Part shown: positions 9,598 through 17,974 of the stretch, one piece after another | How the letters are laid out: each line of letters begins with the position of its first letter | Numbering within the stretch: position 1 is the first letter of the stretch | DNA from: Marinobacterium halophilum | GTDB lineage: Bacteria; Pseudomonadota; Gammaproteobacteria; Pseudomonadales; Balneatricaceae | Length of the DNA: 53,987 bases | Assembly (NCBI RefSeq): GCF_003014615.1 | Contig: NZ_PYGI01000026.1 | Location: 1-53,987, forward strand | Direction of reading: 5' to 3' | Program-made: the position numbers and the translations under genes | Notes under the pieces: model-generated | The model's database searches: none | What the model was told of the DNA's origin: nothing | The model's input: only the letters and a program-made list of their open reading frames with translations

Positions 9598-10200
9598 ATG
9601 CTGGGTAATAGTTTACTGTTGCTGGCAGCACTGGCGGGGGCCGTGCTGCTATTCCGGCACAGCGATGCGGCGGCAGAGGCACCAAAGTCACAACTGCAGG
9701 TTGCCAGCCTGAGCCTGATCTTTCTCGCACTGGCCGCGATGGGACGCTTGCTGCTGGTGTCTGTCGATCAGGATATCGTGACGCTACAGCGTCTGTTGGA
9801 TAATCTGGCACTCTATGCCGGTTTACCATTACTGGTCACGGCAGCCTTGGCCATGGCCATGGGTTGGTATTGGTCAAAGGCAGGCTGGGGGCGCTGGTTA
9901 CTGGCGCTGTTTGCCCTGTTCGAGCTATGTCGCAGAATGGGCTTGGGAGAGGATTATACGCTCTGGCTTAGCGTGGTCATGGCGGTAGTCTTACTGGTCG
10001 TCGCCTGGCGCCAGCAGGGTACGCTGTCCCGGCTGGCAACGGCCATCGCGGCACCGTTGCTATTGCTCAGCATCAGCGCACCGGCATTGATGGTCGCTGA
10101 ACTGGCCGATACCGCGCGCCTGCTGGCACAAGCAATAGCAATCTTGCTGCTGAGTCATGCATTGCTGCAACAAAACCCACGCACGCTGCCTACTCAGTAG
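9598..10200 (+). CDS. predicted inner-membrane protein, function unknown
   Basis: A 200-residue protein that I do not recognise. The frame is open far into hemL, but hemL occupies that DNA; the first sensible start is ATG 9598, seven bases after the hemL stop. It has six or so hydrophobic segments (for example residues 4-19, 35-50, 69-88, 97-108, 120-136, 150-165) and ends in a polar tail. Its stop overlaps the convergent lipoprotein gene by 7 bp. Spacing suggests co-translation with hemL. Reality is supported by hydrophobic periodicity and absence of any alternative gene. Confidence 0.7.
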   Translation: MLGNSLLLLAALAGAVLLFRHSDAAAEAPKSQLQVASLSLIFLALAAMGRLLLVSVDQDIVTLQRLLDNLALYAGLPLLVTAALAMAMGWYWSKAGWGRWLLALFALFELCRRMGLGEDYTLWLSVVMAVVLLVVAWRQQGTLSRLATAIAAPLLLLSISAPALMVAELADTARLLAQAIAILLLSHALLQQNPRTLPTQ

Positions 10201-10775
10201 GCAGCCGCTTTCTGGCGGGCGTCTTTGGCACCCGCCGCATTACCTGCTTCCTGACGAATATCGGCAACCAACTGCCACAGACGCCGCAAGGCGTTATTCT
10301 GTCCTGCCGCCACGCTCACGCCTTTCAATGCAACCTGTTCCGCCTGCAGAAACTGCCCCTGACGTCGCTGCACATCCGCCAACTGGATATACACCTCAGG
10401 ATCACGCGGGGCGATTCGCAAAGCCCGCTCCAGACGGTTCTGCGCCGTGCGCAAATCACCGCCACTGCTGTCCTTGCGTGCCGTCTCCAGCAACGCGATC
10501 ACAGCCGGGCTCTGTGCCTGACGAGTCGATTGCTGTACCGGCTGCTGTACCGGCACCGGTGCGTCCTGTTCACTGCGCTGCGCCCGAATCACCGGAGCCT
10601 GCCCCAGCGGTGTCACCCTTACACCCGGTGCCGTCTCGGCCGGAACCACCGTGCCTGGGGCCGGAGCCGGCGGGCTGATTCGCCCACGATCTTCAACCGG
10701 TGCCCGATAGGGATTGGGACCGGCGCAGCCCGCCATCAACAGGGTCAGTCCTGCAATCAGATAAACCTTTTTCAT
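10194..10775 (-). CDS. TPR-repeat outer-envelope lipoprotein
   Basis: A 193-residue lipoprotein. The signal peptide MKKVYLIAGLTLLMAGC ends in a lipobox (LMAGC), so Cys17 should be acylated. A Pro/Gln-rich linker (about residues 20-85) leads to tetratricopeptide-like helices from about residue 90 (LETARKDSSGGDLRTAQNRL, then RDPEVYIQLADVQRRQGQ). I chose ATG 10775 because GAAGGA lies 5 bases upstream; an upstream TTG in frame overlaps that site. A similar gene flanks hemL in Pseudomonas. It sits downstream of mrcB and could be cotranscribed with it; a role in murein machinery is only inference. Confidence 0.85.
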   Translation of the reverse strand: MKKVYLIAGLTLLMAGCAGPNPYRAPVEDRGRISPPAPAPGTVVPAETAPGVRVTPLGQAPVIRAQRSEQDAPVPVQQPVQQSTRQAQSPAVIALLETARKDSSGGDLRTAQNRLERALRIAPRDPEVYIQLADVQRRQGQFLQAEQVALKGVSVAAGQNNALRRLWQLVADIRQEAGNAAGAKDARQKAAAY

Positions 10776-10790
10776 AGCATCCTTCAAATA

Positions 10791-13124
10791 TCAGTTAAAC
10801 CAGTTACGGAACCAGTCCAGTGAACGGTGTACCGGATTATCCAGCCCACAGTCCACTTTCTCATCAGGCGCCGTGCCGGTAATGAATGGCAGCTGCCGTG
10901 ATCCCTGGCACCGCTCATCCGAACGCAACCCGGTGGCCTCGTCAATCCAGACATACTCGATCCCGGCCGGACGGGTCGCAATAAAGGGTTCTGGACGATC
11001 ACGGCGCATGAACTCGGTCCAGACTTTCAATGCCCCGCCAGAGCCGGTGAACGGCAGTTGGCCATTATCATCACGGCCCAGCCAGACCACCGCCAGCCGA
11101 TCTCCGGTAAAACCGGCAAACCAGCTGTCGCGCTGATCATTCGAGGTGCCGGTCTTGCCCGCCACATTCAGCTGCGACGGCAACGTCCTATATACACTGC
11201 GTGCAGTGCCCTCGCGCGCCACTTCCTGCAGCGCATACTGTAGCAGATGCACCACTTCGGGCTGCACTTGCTGTTTCAGACTAAAAGGATAACGTGACAA
11301 TTCATTACCATCAGCGTCAGTCACCCTGCGGATAACCCGCAGCGGCATGCGGAACCCGTTGGCGGCGATGGTCTGGTACATGCTGGCCAGCTCCAGCGGC
11401 GACAACGCCTGCGCCCCCAGCAGCAATGACGGATAGGCCTTGAGCTCACGCTCCGCCCCCAGGCGCTCAAGCATATCGATCACTCGCTCCAGCCCAACCT
11501 CCATCCCTAACCGGGCGGTAGACTGGTTGTACGACAGCGCCAATGAACGGTGCAATGGCACCACACCATGACTGCGACGGTCAAAGTTCTGTGGCTGCCA
11601 CACCGAACCGTCCGGCAATTTTACGCTGAAGGGTTCATCTTCCAAAGGCGTGGTCAGCGTGTAGCCCTGCTCCAGCGCCGCCAGATAGACCGCTGGCTTG
11701 ACCAGTGAACCTATCGGCCGCAGCGCATCCAGTGCCCGATTAAAGCCCTGATAGCGGGTTGCACGCCCGCCGATCAGCGCCAGCACCTCACCGGTCTGCG
11801 GGTCGGTCACCACCATGCTGGCTTCCAGATCCTTGGCCCGCGCGCCATAACGCTGCTCCAGCGCCTTGATACTCGTATCCAGCGCCGCTTCTGCCCGCGT
11901 CTGTGCCAACGGGTCCAGTGCCGTGAACACGCGCAGCCCCTCGGTGCTCAAGTCGTCTTCGTGGTATTCATCGCGCAGCTTGCGCTTGACCAGGTCCAGG
12001 TAGGCCGGAAACGCGCCCTTGTGCAAACTGCGCTGTTTGACCACACCCAAGGTACGCTGACGCGCGGTATCGTATTCCGACTGGCTGATTTCACCCTGCT
12101 GGTGCAGCATGCTCAAGACCAGATTACGCCGCTCCAGTGCACGTTCCGGGTGGCGACGCGGGTCATACCAGGACGGCCCCTTGACCATGCCGGCCAGCAA
12201 CGCCACCTGATGCAGCTCCAGCTCTTCCAGCGGCCGGGAAAAGTAGTACTGACTGGCCAGCCCGAAGCCATGAATGGCGCGGTTACCGGACTGCCCCAAA
12301 TAGACCTCGTTGAGATAGGCCTCCAGAATCTCGTCCTTGTCATAATGCAGCTCCAGCAACATCGCCATGGGCAGTTCCAGCAGCTTGCGGCTCAAGGTAC
12401 GGTCAGAGGTCAGATAAAAGTTCTTGATCAACTGCTGTGTCAGTGTACTGCCACCCTGAACGAAGCGGCCGGCACGAACGTTCACCCACATCGCCCGGGC
12501 AATCCCCTTGAAGGAAACGCCCCAGTGGTCGTAGAACGCCCGATCTTCTACCGTAACCAGCGCCTGCGCCAAATGCGGCGGCGCATCCTCAAGCCGGATC
12601 AGATCACGGTCTTCATTGGATTTGGGGTAAATACCGCCGATCAGCATCGGCTCCAGCCGCACCAGTGGCAGGGAACGTCCCTCGGCATCACGAATGTCGG
12701 TCAGCTGGTTACCGGAAAAGGCCAGCAGCATATTGCGCGCCGGTTCAGCGCCGTCCGGGAAACTAAAGCCGCGACTATAAATGCGTGCACGGCTGCTGGC
12801 CCACTCGACCGCACCCGGCTGCTCCGCACGGCGTACGAAACGGTAATTCAGTCCCTTGAGTTCCTGCTTCAGCTCATCCATATCCAGGCGTTGCCCCGGA
12901 TACAGTTCCAGAGGACGTGCGTACACCTTGGCCGGCACGGCCCAGCGTTTGCCTTCAAATTTGCTGCGAATCTGGGCATCCAGATAAATCAGGCCGACAA
13001 CGGCGATAACACTCAGCAACAGTCCCAGCTTCAGCAGCCAGCGGCATAAACGAGCCAGTCGGGAAGGTGAGGATGGACGGCGCGGTTTGCGCCCTTTGGC
13101 GGGGGGAGTTCTCTTTTTGCTCAT
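10791..13124 (-). CDS. mrcB: penicillin-binding protein 1B (bifunctional class A)
   Basis: Bifunctional glycosyltransferase/transpeptidase that polymerises and cross-links murein at the inner membrane. I place the start at ATG 13124 (777 residues), which gives a basic cytoplasmic tail and then a single anchor LLKLGLLLSVIAVVGLIYL; the frame is open further upstream without support. A UvrB-domain-2-like segment typical of PBP1B follows (about residues 65-150). Glycosyltransferase motifs are E193 in VEDRAFYDHWG and GGSTLTQQLIKN. Transpeptidase motifs are S473-x-x-K476 (SLVK), S531YN and K657TG. An overlapping divergent promoter region separates it from the kinase gene. Confidence 0.96.
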   Translation of the reverse strand: MSKKRTPPAKGRKPRRPSSPSRLARLCRWLLKLGLLLSVIAVVGLIYLDAQIRSKFEGKRWAVPAKVYARPLELYPGQRLDMDELKQELKGLNYRFVRRAEQPGAVEWASSRARIYSRGFSFPDGAEPARNMLLAFSGNQLTDIRDAEGRSLPLVRLEPMLIGGIYPKSNEDRDLIRLEDAPPHLAQALVTVEDRAFYDHWGVSFKGIARAMWVNVRAGRFVQGGSTLTQQLIKNFYLTSDRTLSRKLLELPMAMLLELHYDKDEILEAYLNEVYLGQSGNRAIHGFGLASQYYFSRPLEELELHQVALLAGMVKGPSWYDPRRHPERALERRNLVLSMLHQQGEISQSEYDTARQRTLGVVKQRSLHKGAFPAYLDLVKRKLRDEYHEDDLSTEGLRVFTALDPLAQTRAEAALDTSIKALEQRYGARAKDLEASMVVTDPQTGEVLALIGGRATRYQGFNRALDALRPIGSLVKPAVYLAALEQGYTLTTPLEDEPFSVKLPDGSVWQPQNFDRRSHGVVPLHRSLALSYNQSTARLGMEVGLERVIDMLERLGAERELKAYPSLLLGAQALSPLELASMYQTIAANGFRMPLRVIRRVTDADGNELSRYPFSLKQQVQPEVVHLLQYALQEVAREGTARSVYRTLPSQLNVAGKTGTSNDQRDSWFAGFTGDRLAVVWLGRDDNGQLPFTGSGGALKVWTEFMRRDRPEPFIATRPAGIEYVWIDEATGLRSDERCQGSRQLPFITGTAPDEKVDCGLDNPVHRSLDWFRNWFN

Positions 13125-13130
13125 CGGGTC

Positions 13131-13138
13131 AGTATAAT
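13131..13138. promoter_or_regulatory. overlapping divergent -10 elements
   Basis: On plus, TATAAT (13133-13138) precedes the phosphotransferase gene, which starts at 13171 behind AGGAG. On minus, TATACT (13131-13136) lies 6 bp before the mrcB ATG, with TTGTCA (13152-13157) as a possible -35 at a short 15-bp spacing. If both are used, polymerases would compete for the same bases and mrcB mRNA would be almost leaderless. The -35 matches are poor, so this is tentative. Confidence 0.4.
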
Positions 13139-13170
13139 CGTATGCCGTCGCTGACAACAGCAGGAGCCTC

Positions 13171-14700
13171 ATGTTACCCAAATTGATCGAATCCTTGTGC
13201 AATCCCGCCTGTTACCCACACGCGGTCGACCGCATTCAAGTGATCGAAACCCATATATCCTGGTTGCTGCTCACCGGGGACTACGCTTACAAGATCAAGA
13301 AGCCGGTCAACTTCGGTTTCCTGGACTTTACCACGCTGGAACAGCGCCGCCATTGCTGTGAAGAAGAGGTGCGCCTGAACCAACGCCTGGCGCCCGACAT
13401 CTACATCGGTCTGGTCCCGATCGGCGGCAGCAGCGAGGCACCTGAACTGGAAGCAGACGGGGAGATCATCGAGTATGCGGTCAAAATGTACCAGTTCGAT
13501 CCTGAACTGCGCCTTGACCGCCTGCTGCAGCGCCAACTGTTTGAAACCCACTGGATCGACCTGTTGGCCGAGCAGATTGCAGCCTTTCACCAACGCCTGC
13601 CGATCGTGGCCCAGGACAGCCCCTGGGGCGAACCGGATACGCTATGGGAAGTGATCGCCGACAACTTTCGTTACATCCCGCCGGACCACCTGACCGCCGA
13701 AGACTGGGCGCTGCTGCAGCAGCTGTCGGCACGCACGGCGGAAAACTTCCGTGCTCTGGGTGCGGCCATGCGCCAGCGCAAACGGCAGGGGCATGTGCGC
13801 GAATGCCATGGTGATCTGCATCTGGCCAACATCAACCTGTTTCACGATGAGCTGCGCCTGTTCGACTGCATCGAGTTCAATCTGGAATTCCGCTGGATCG
13901 ATACCATCTCCGATCTTGCCTTCCTGTTGATGGATCTGGAAGCCAACCAGCAGTTCCGTTGGGCCAACCGTTGTCTCAACCGCTATCTGGAGTTGACCGG
14001 TGACTATACAGCCCTGCCACTGCTGAACTTCTACAAAGCCTACCGCTCAATGGTACGGGCCAAGGTTGCCATGCTCGGCACTCAGCCGGACGTTGCAACC
14101 TGCCGTCACTATTTGCACCTGACCGAACACTATTGCCGCGAACGTACCCCGGCCGTGTTCCTGATGCACGGTGTCAGTGGCAGCGGCAAAAGCTATCTGA
14201 GCAAACGCCTGGCGGAAGCGGTCGGTGTCATCCGCATCCGTTCCGATGTCGAGCGCAAACGCATTTACCGCGAGCTGAGCCTGCAGGGTCTGTCACTGGA
14301 TCTGTACAGCGCGGAAATGAACAGCCGGACCTTTCAGCATCTGCTGGAAACCACCACTCTGATGCTCAAGGCCGGCTACTCGGTTGTGATTGATGCCACG
14401 TTCATCCACCAACGTACCCGCAACGCCTATGTCGAGCTGGCGGCCAACCTGGATCTACCCGTGCGCATCATCAGCTGCCACTGTGAACAGAATCTGATCG
14501 AAGCCCGCCTCAAGCGTCGCCAGGAAGAGGGGCTTGACCCTTCCGATGCCGATGTCGCCGTTATGCATGAACAGATGAAGGTAATGCAGCCACTGAGCAG
14601 CGATGAGCAGCTGATTACACTGCCGGTGGATACCCGTGATGACGAGGCGATCGAACAGCTGATGTCTCAACTGCGTGCGCAGCGCCTGATTGGAGACTGA
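13171..14700 (+). CDS. APH-fold phosphotransferase fused to P-loop kinase
   Basis: A 509-residue fusion. The N-terminal ~320 residues have an aminoglycoside-phosphotransferase-like kinase fold: YAYKIKKPVNFGFLDF as the nucleotide lysine region, CHGDLHLANI (His213) as the catalytic loop, and LFDCIEFN as the metal-binding segment. The C-terminal ~190 residues are an AAA/zeta-toxin-like P-loop kinase with GVSGSGKS at 334-341 and RIRSDVERKRI following. This two-domain protein is widespread in proteobacteria and its substrate is unknown to me; it is not evidence of antibiotic resistance. AGGAG lies upstream of ATG. A Rieske protein gene starts one base after its stop. Confidence 0.85.
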   Translation: MLPKLIESLCNPACYPHAVDRIQVIETHISWLLLTGDYAYKIKKPVNFGFLDFTTLEQRRHCCEEEVRLNQRLAPDIYIGLVPIGGSSEAPELEADGEIIEYAVKMYQFDPELRLDRLLQRQLFETHWIDLLAEQIAAFHQRLPIVAQDSPWGEPDTLWEVIADNFRYIPPDHLTAEDWALLQQLSARTAENFRALGAAMRQRKRQGHVRECHGDLHLANINLFHDELRLFDCIEFNLEFRWIDTISDLAFLLMDLEANQQFRWANRCLNRYLELTGDYTALPLLNFYKAYRSMVRAKVAMLGTQPDVATCRHYLHLTEHYCRERTPAVFLMHGVSGSGKSYLSKRLAEAVGVIRIRSDVERKRIYRELSLQGLSLDLYSAEMNSRTFQHLLETTTLMLKAGYSVVIDATFIHQRTRNAYVELAANLDLPVRIISCHCEQNLIEARLKRRQEEGLDPSDADVAVMHEQMKVMQPLSSDEQLITLPVDTRDDEAIEQLMSQLRAQRLIGD

Positions 14701-14701
14701 G

Positions 14702-15031
14702 ATGAGCGACCGCTATCTGTGCCGCATTCATGAACTGGACCCGATCGAGGGCCGTGGCTTCGATCTGGACGACGGTACCGCCGTGTTGTTGCTGCGCCGC
14801 GGCGAACGGGTGCTGGCCTGGAAGAACAACTGCCCGCACCGGGGCATTCGTCTGGAGTGGCAACCGGACCAGTTTCTTGACTATGAGAAGCAGTTCATTC
14901 AGTGCGCCACCCACGGTGCCCTGTTCGGCATTGAGGATGGCGTCTGTATCGCCGGTCCCTGCCCCGGCGAGCAGCTGGAAGCACTGCCCTGCACGGTCAG
15001 GGACGGCAAGGTTTATCTTAGCCGCGACTGA
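14702..15031 (+). CDS. Rieske [2Fe-2S] ferredoxin-like protein
   Basis: A 109-residue soluble protein with one Rieske domain. Cluster ligands are visible as C44-x-H46 (NNCPHRG) and C68-x2-H71 (CATHG), so it should carry a histidine-ligated 2Fe-2S cluster and transfer single electrons. No signal or membrane segment is seen, unlike the bc1 Rieske subunit. The start ATG 14702 sits one base after the kinase gene stop. Its last 14 bp overlap the convergent aminotransferase gene. Its redox partner is not apparent. Confidence 0.88.
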   Translation: MSDRYLCRIHELDPIEGRGFDLDDGTAVLLLRRGERVLAWKNNCPHRGIRLEWQPDQFLDYEKQFIQCATHGALFGIEDGVCIAGPCPGEQLEALPCTVRDGKVYLSRD

Positions 15032-16184
15032 TCCGTGCCTGCAGGCGTGCCAGCGCCAGCTCGATTCGATCCAATCCGGTGGTGTAGGAGAAACGGATGT
15101 AGCGTTCCGGATGGTTGCACCCGAAATCGGCACCCGGCGTGACCGCCAGGTGATCCTCTTCCAGCAGCGACCAGCAATAGGCATAGCTGTCATCCGTCAG
15201 GTGGGAGGCGTCGGCGTAGACATAAAAGGCCCCTTCCGGCATCAGCGGAATACCAAAACCCAGCGCACGCAATCCCTCAACCAAACGATCGCGGCGGACA
15301 GCAAACGCTTCGCGGCGCTGCTCCAGAATCGCCAGCGTTTCCGGGAAAAATGCCGCCAGTGCCGCATGCTGCGACAGGGTCGCCGGCGAAATAAACAGAT
15401 TCTGCGCGATTTTTTCCATCTCCGCGACAGCATCCTCCGGTGCCACCAGCCAGCCCAAACGCCATCCGGTCATACCGAAGTACTTGGAAAAGCTGTTCAA
15501 CACGACTGCCTCCGGCGCCACACCCAGCACGGTCTCGGCATCAAAGCCGTAGGTCAACCCGTGATAGATCTCGTCCACAATCAGCGCACCACCCAACCGG
15601 CGAACGCTGTCGGCAATGGCTGCCAACTGCTCGGTCGGCACCACTGACCCCGTAGGGTTGGATGGCGATGCCAGCAATACGCCCGCCGTATCATCCTGCC
15701 AATGCTGCTCAATCAGCTCAGGGGTGAGCTGATAGTTGGTCTCCGGACCCACCGGGATCAGCTGGCCACGCGCCTCCAGCAAACGCAGAAATTGGCGGTT
15801 GCACGGATAACCGGGATCGGCCAGCAGAAAACGGCTGCCGGGCGCGGCCAGCAGGGCGAACGCAAGCAACAATGCTCCCGAAGCCCCCGCTGTCACCAAC
15901 ACCTGTTGCGGTGTAATCGTCACCCCATAACGTTGCTGATAGAACCCCGCAATCGCCTCCCGCAGCGGTGCAATACCGCCGGCAGGTGTATAGCGGGTGT
16001 GTCCCGCAGCCAAGGCAGCACGGGCAGCCGCCATAATCGGCTCCGCCGTGGGGAAGTCAGGCTCACCCGCTTCCATATGCACGACATCATGGCCTGCCGC
16101 ATCCAGCTCGGCTGCACGCTTGAGCAGATCCATCACCTTGAACGAGTCAATTTCGCGCGCCCGCGCCGTCCAACCTGTATTCAT
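15018..16184 (-). CDS. PLP-dependent class I/II aminotransferase
   Basis: A 388-residue fold-type I aminotransferase (AspC/AlaT-like family). The Schiff-base lysine is K234 in SFSKYFGMTGWRLGW; ASPSNPTGS and DEIYHGLTYG are the cofactor-binding segments, and the C-terminal RFSYTT supplies the carboxylate-binding arginine. The N terminus VVHMEAGEPDFPT is typical. Substrate cannot be assigned from sequence. It is transcribed toward the Rieske gene and overlaps it by 14 bp. Confidence 0.9.
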   Translation of the reverse strand: MNTGWTARAREIDSFKVMDLLKRAAELDAAGHDVVHMEAGEPDFPTAEPIMAAARAALAAGHTRYTPAGGIAPLREAIAGFYQQRYGVTITPQQVLVTAGASGALLLAFALLAAPGSRFLLADPGYPCNRQFLRLLEARGQLIPVGPETNYQLTPELIEQHWQDDTAGVLLASPSNPTGSVVPTEQLAAIADSVRRLGGALIVDEIYHGLTYGFDAETVLGVAPEAVVLNSFSKYFGMTGWRLGWLVAPEDAVAEMEKIAQNLFISPATLSQHAALAAFFPETLAILEQRREAFAVRRDRLVEGLRALGFGIPLMPEGAFYVYADASHLTDDSYAYCWSLLEEDHLAVTPGADFGCNHPERYIRFSYTTGLDRIELALARLQARISRG

Positions 16185-16425
16185 CCGTCACTCTCTCCAG
16201 TCAATACGCGCGGCAGTATATCGACATTCGTCGTAGCTGTACCCCGTCGTTCCCCGCAGAATATCCATCAGGATGGCAAAAAGCCAAAAGGGGTCTAGCC
16301 TAAAGAGTGGGCTTCTGGTACTTTCACCGGCTTTTAAAGCACCATGTGTTCCCATATCAGGGGCGCCGGACCGGAGCAATCGGGCTTTCGCAAGTCTGAG
16401 CCCCCAATGACGTGAGGCTGCGCCA
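16185..16425 (+). promoter_or_regulatory. dksA 5' region
   Basis: This 241-bp gap between the divergent aminotransferase and dksA must hold the promoters of both. A short G/C hairpin (GGGCT with AGCCC, about 16380-16402) lies close to the dksA start. I could not identify a convincing -35/-10 pair. Confidence 0.35.
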
Positions 16426-16857
16426 ATGCCTAATACAGATCATACTCAGTTCATGCAATTCCAACCCTATCCGCTGGATACCGGTGAGGAGTACATGAAT
16501 GCCGCGCAGAGAGAGCATTTCCGCAAAATTCTGCTTGCCTGGAAACGCGACCTGATGGAAGAGGTGGATAGCACCATTACCCACCTGAAAGAGGAAGCTT
16601 CCAACTTTGCCGACCCCAGCGACCGCGCCAGCCAGGAAGAAGAGTTCAGCCTGGAACTGCGTACTCGCGATCGCGAACGCAAACTGATTCGCAAAATCGA
16701 TGAAGCGATCGACAGCATCGATGATGATGACTACGGTTTCTGTGAAGCCTGTGGCGTTGAGATCGGCATTCGCCGTCTGGAAGCTCGCCCGACTGCGACC
16801 CTTTGTATCGACTGCAAGACCCTGGCCGAAATCAAGGAAAAACAGATCGGCCGCTGA
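16426..16857 (+). CDS. dksA: RNA polymerase-binding transcription factor DksA
   Basis: Enters the RNA polymerase secondary channel and, with ppGpp, represses stable-RNA promoters and activates biosynthetic ones. It has 143 residues. The coiled-coil tip motif DPSDRASQEEEF carries both acidic residues (D63 and D66), and the zinc finger keeps all four cysteines (CEAC and CIDC). The first ~18 residues (QFQPYPLDTGEEYM) are family-like. The leftward promoters at 1-300, with GC-rich discriminators, are the kind of promoter it represses. A hairpin follows, then gluQ, as in Pseudomonas and E. coli. Confidence 0.97.
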   Translation: MPNTDHTQFMQFQPYPLDTGEEYMNAAQREHFRKILLAWKRDLMEEVDSTITHLKEEASNFADPSDRASQEEEFSLELRTRDRERKLIRKIDEAIDSIDDDDYGFCEACGVEIGIRRLEARPTATLCIDCKTLAEIKEKQIGR

Positions 16858-16868
16858 TGTCCGCCATT

Positions 16869-16886
16869 GAGGTGCTCCGGCACCTC
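16869..16886 (+). terminator. hairpin between dksA and gluQ
   Basis: A 7-bp perfect GC-rich stem (16869-16875 with 16880-16886) with a TCCG tetraloop of the very stable UNCG class. No T-run follows, so it may protect the dksA mRNA end or cause partial termination rather than stop transcription fully. Confidence 0.55.
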
Positions 16887-16904
16887 ATATAGCTGCCCCG
16901 AGTC

Positions 16905-17801
16905 GTGATTGTGCCCTGTATCGGACGTTTTGCTCCCTCCCCAACCGGACCGCTCCATTTTGGTTCCCTGCTGGCTGCATTGGCCAGCTACCTAGATATT
17001 CGTTCCCGTGGCGGGCGCTGGATACTGCGCATTGAAGATCTCGATCCTCCCCGCGAACAACCGGGCGCCAGCAATGCCATTCTGCACACGCTGGATGCTT
17101 TCGGTCTGCACTGGGATGCAGACGTGGTCTATCAAAGCCGGCGTTTGAGCCATTACCGCGATGCCCTTGAATATCTGTTGTCACAACATACCGCCTACCC
17201 CTGCAATTGTAGCCGCAAGCAACTGCGCAGCCGCAACGTGACCGGGTATGACGGCCATTGCCTGCAGCATCCACCGGCTCCCGGTTCAAACTGTGCCTAC
17301 CGTGTCCGTCATCTAACCAGCGAACAGCAGTTCACCGACCGCATTCAGGGTTTGCGCCGTTACCAATGGCAGGGACATCAGGGCGATTTCATGGTGTTTC
17401 GCCGCGACGGTCTGTTTGCCTACCAGCTGGCGGTGGTTGTCGATGATGCCGAACAGGGCATTACCGAAGTACTGCGCGGCAGCGACCTGATAGACGAGAC
17501 CCCACATCAGATGGAACTCCAGGCGCAGCTGGGCTACCCGCAACCCCGCTACGCTCATATACCGGTGATCACCAACGCTGCCGGACAAAAATTGAGCAAG
17601 CAGAACCTGGCACCGGCCATCAGCGCCCATGAGCGCCAGGGTTTGCTGCTGCGAGCACTCGATCTGCTCGGGCAACAGCCGCCGGCGGAACTGGCCGACG
17701 CCAGCCCGGATGAAGTCTTGAGCTGGGCCACAACACACTGGCAGCTGGCAACGGTTCCCGCCGTGCTCAGCCTGCCAGCTGACGCACACCCCGCACCGTG
17801 A
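16905..17801 (+). CDS. gluQ: glutamyl-Q tRNA(Asp) synthetase
   Basis: Attaches glutamate to queuosine at position 34 of tRNA-Asp. It is a shortened GluRS lacking the anticodon-binding domain, hence 298 residues. IGRFAPSPTGPLHFGSLLAA carries the HIGH-like motif (LHFG), RIEDLDPPRE follows, and the KMSKS counterpart is KLSKQNL. The cysteines CNCS and the later C..C resemble the family zinc site. The start is GTG 16905 (GTG 16911 also possible); no strong Shine-Dalgarno. Its stop overlaps the next ATG by one base. Confidence 0.94.
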   Translation: MIVPCIGRFAPSPTGPLHFGSLLAALASYLDIRSRGGRWILRIEDLDPPREQPGASNAILHTLDAFGLHWDADVVYQSRRLSHYRDALEYLLSQHTAYPCNCSRKQLRSRNVTGYDGHCLQHPPAPGSNCAYRVRHLTSEQQFTDRIQGLRRYQWQGHQGDFMVFRRDGLFAYQLAVVVDDAEQGITEVLRGSDLIDETPHQMELQAQLGYPQPRYAHIPVITNAAGQKLSKQNLAPAISAHERQGLLLRALDLLGQQPPAELADASPDEVLSWATTHWQLATVPAVLSLPADAHPAP

Positions 17802-17974
17802 TGCGCCAGCGCCTGCTATTGCTGCTCAGTCTGGCCACGCTGCTACTGCTGCCAAACGCGATACGCCACTGGCTGTTCAACCACTACCACTGGCTAGTCC
17901 CCTTCCTCATCTGGGCGCTGCTGATTATGCTCACAGCGGCCGCTGAATGGCGCCACCGACATCATGAACTTTGA
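17801..17974 (+). CDS. cbrX: small membrane protein upstream of CbrA (CbrX-like)
   Basis: A 57-residue protein. It begins with basic MRQR, then a hydrophobic stretch LLLLLSLATLLLLP, a middle HWLFNHYHWLV, a second hydrophobic stretch PFLIWALLIMLTAAA, and a His/Arg-rich tail EWRHRHHEL. Two membrane segments are likely. ATG overlaps the gluQ stop by 1 nt (TGATG) and the gene runs 11 nt into cbrA, whose own start has no visible Shine-Dalgarno. Translation of cbrA therefore probably depends on this frame. A small gene named cbrX occupies this spot in Pseudomonas; I use the name by position, not by alignment. Confidence 0.75.
   Translation: MRQRLLLLLSLATLLLLPNAIRHWLFNHYHWLVPFLIWALLIMLTAAAEWRHRHHEL

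Noticed and set aside
11961..13049. 362-codon plus-strand frame opposite mrcB
   Set aside because: Antisense shadow of PBP1B, with no ribosome site or recognisable motif.
13171..14700. Aminoglycoside resistance gene
   Set aside because: The APH-like domain is part of a common housekeeping fusion with a P-loop kinase; nothing points to drug substrates.
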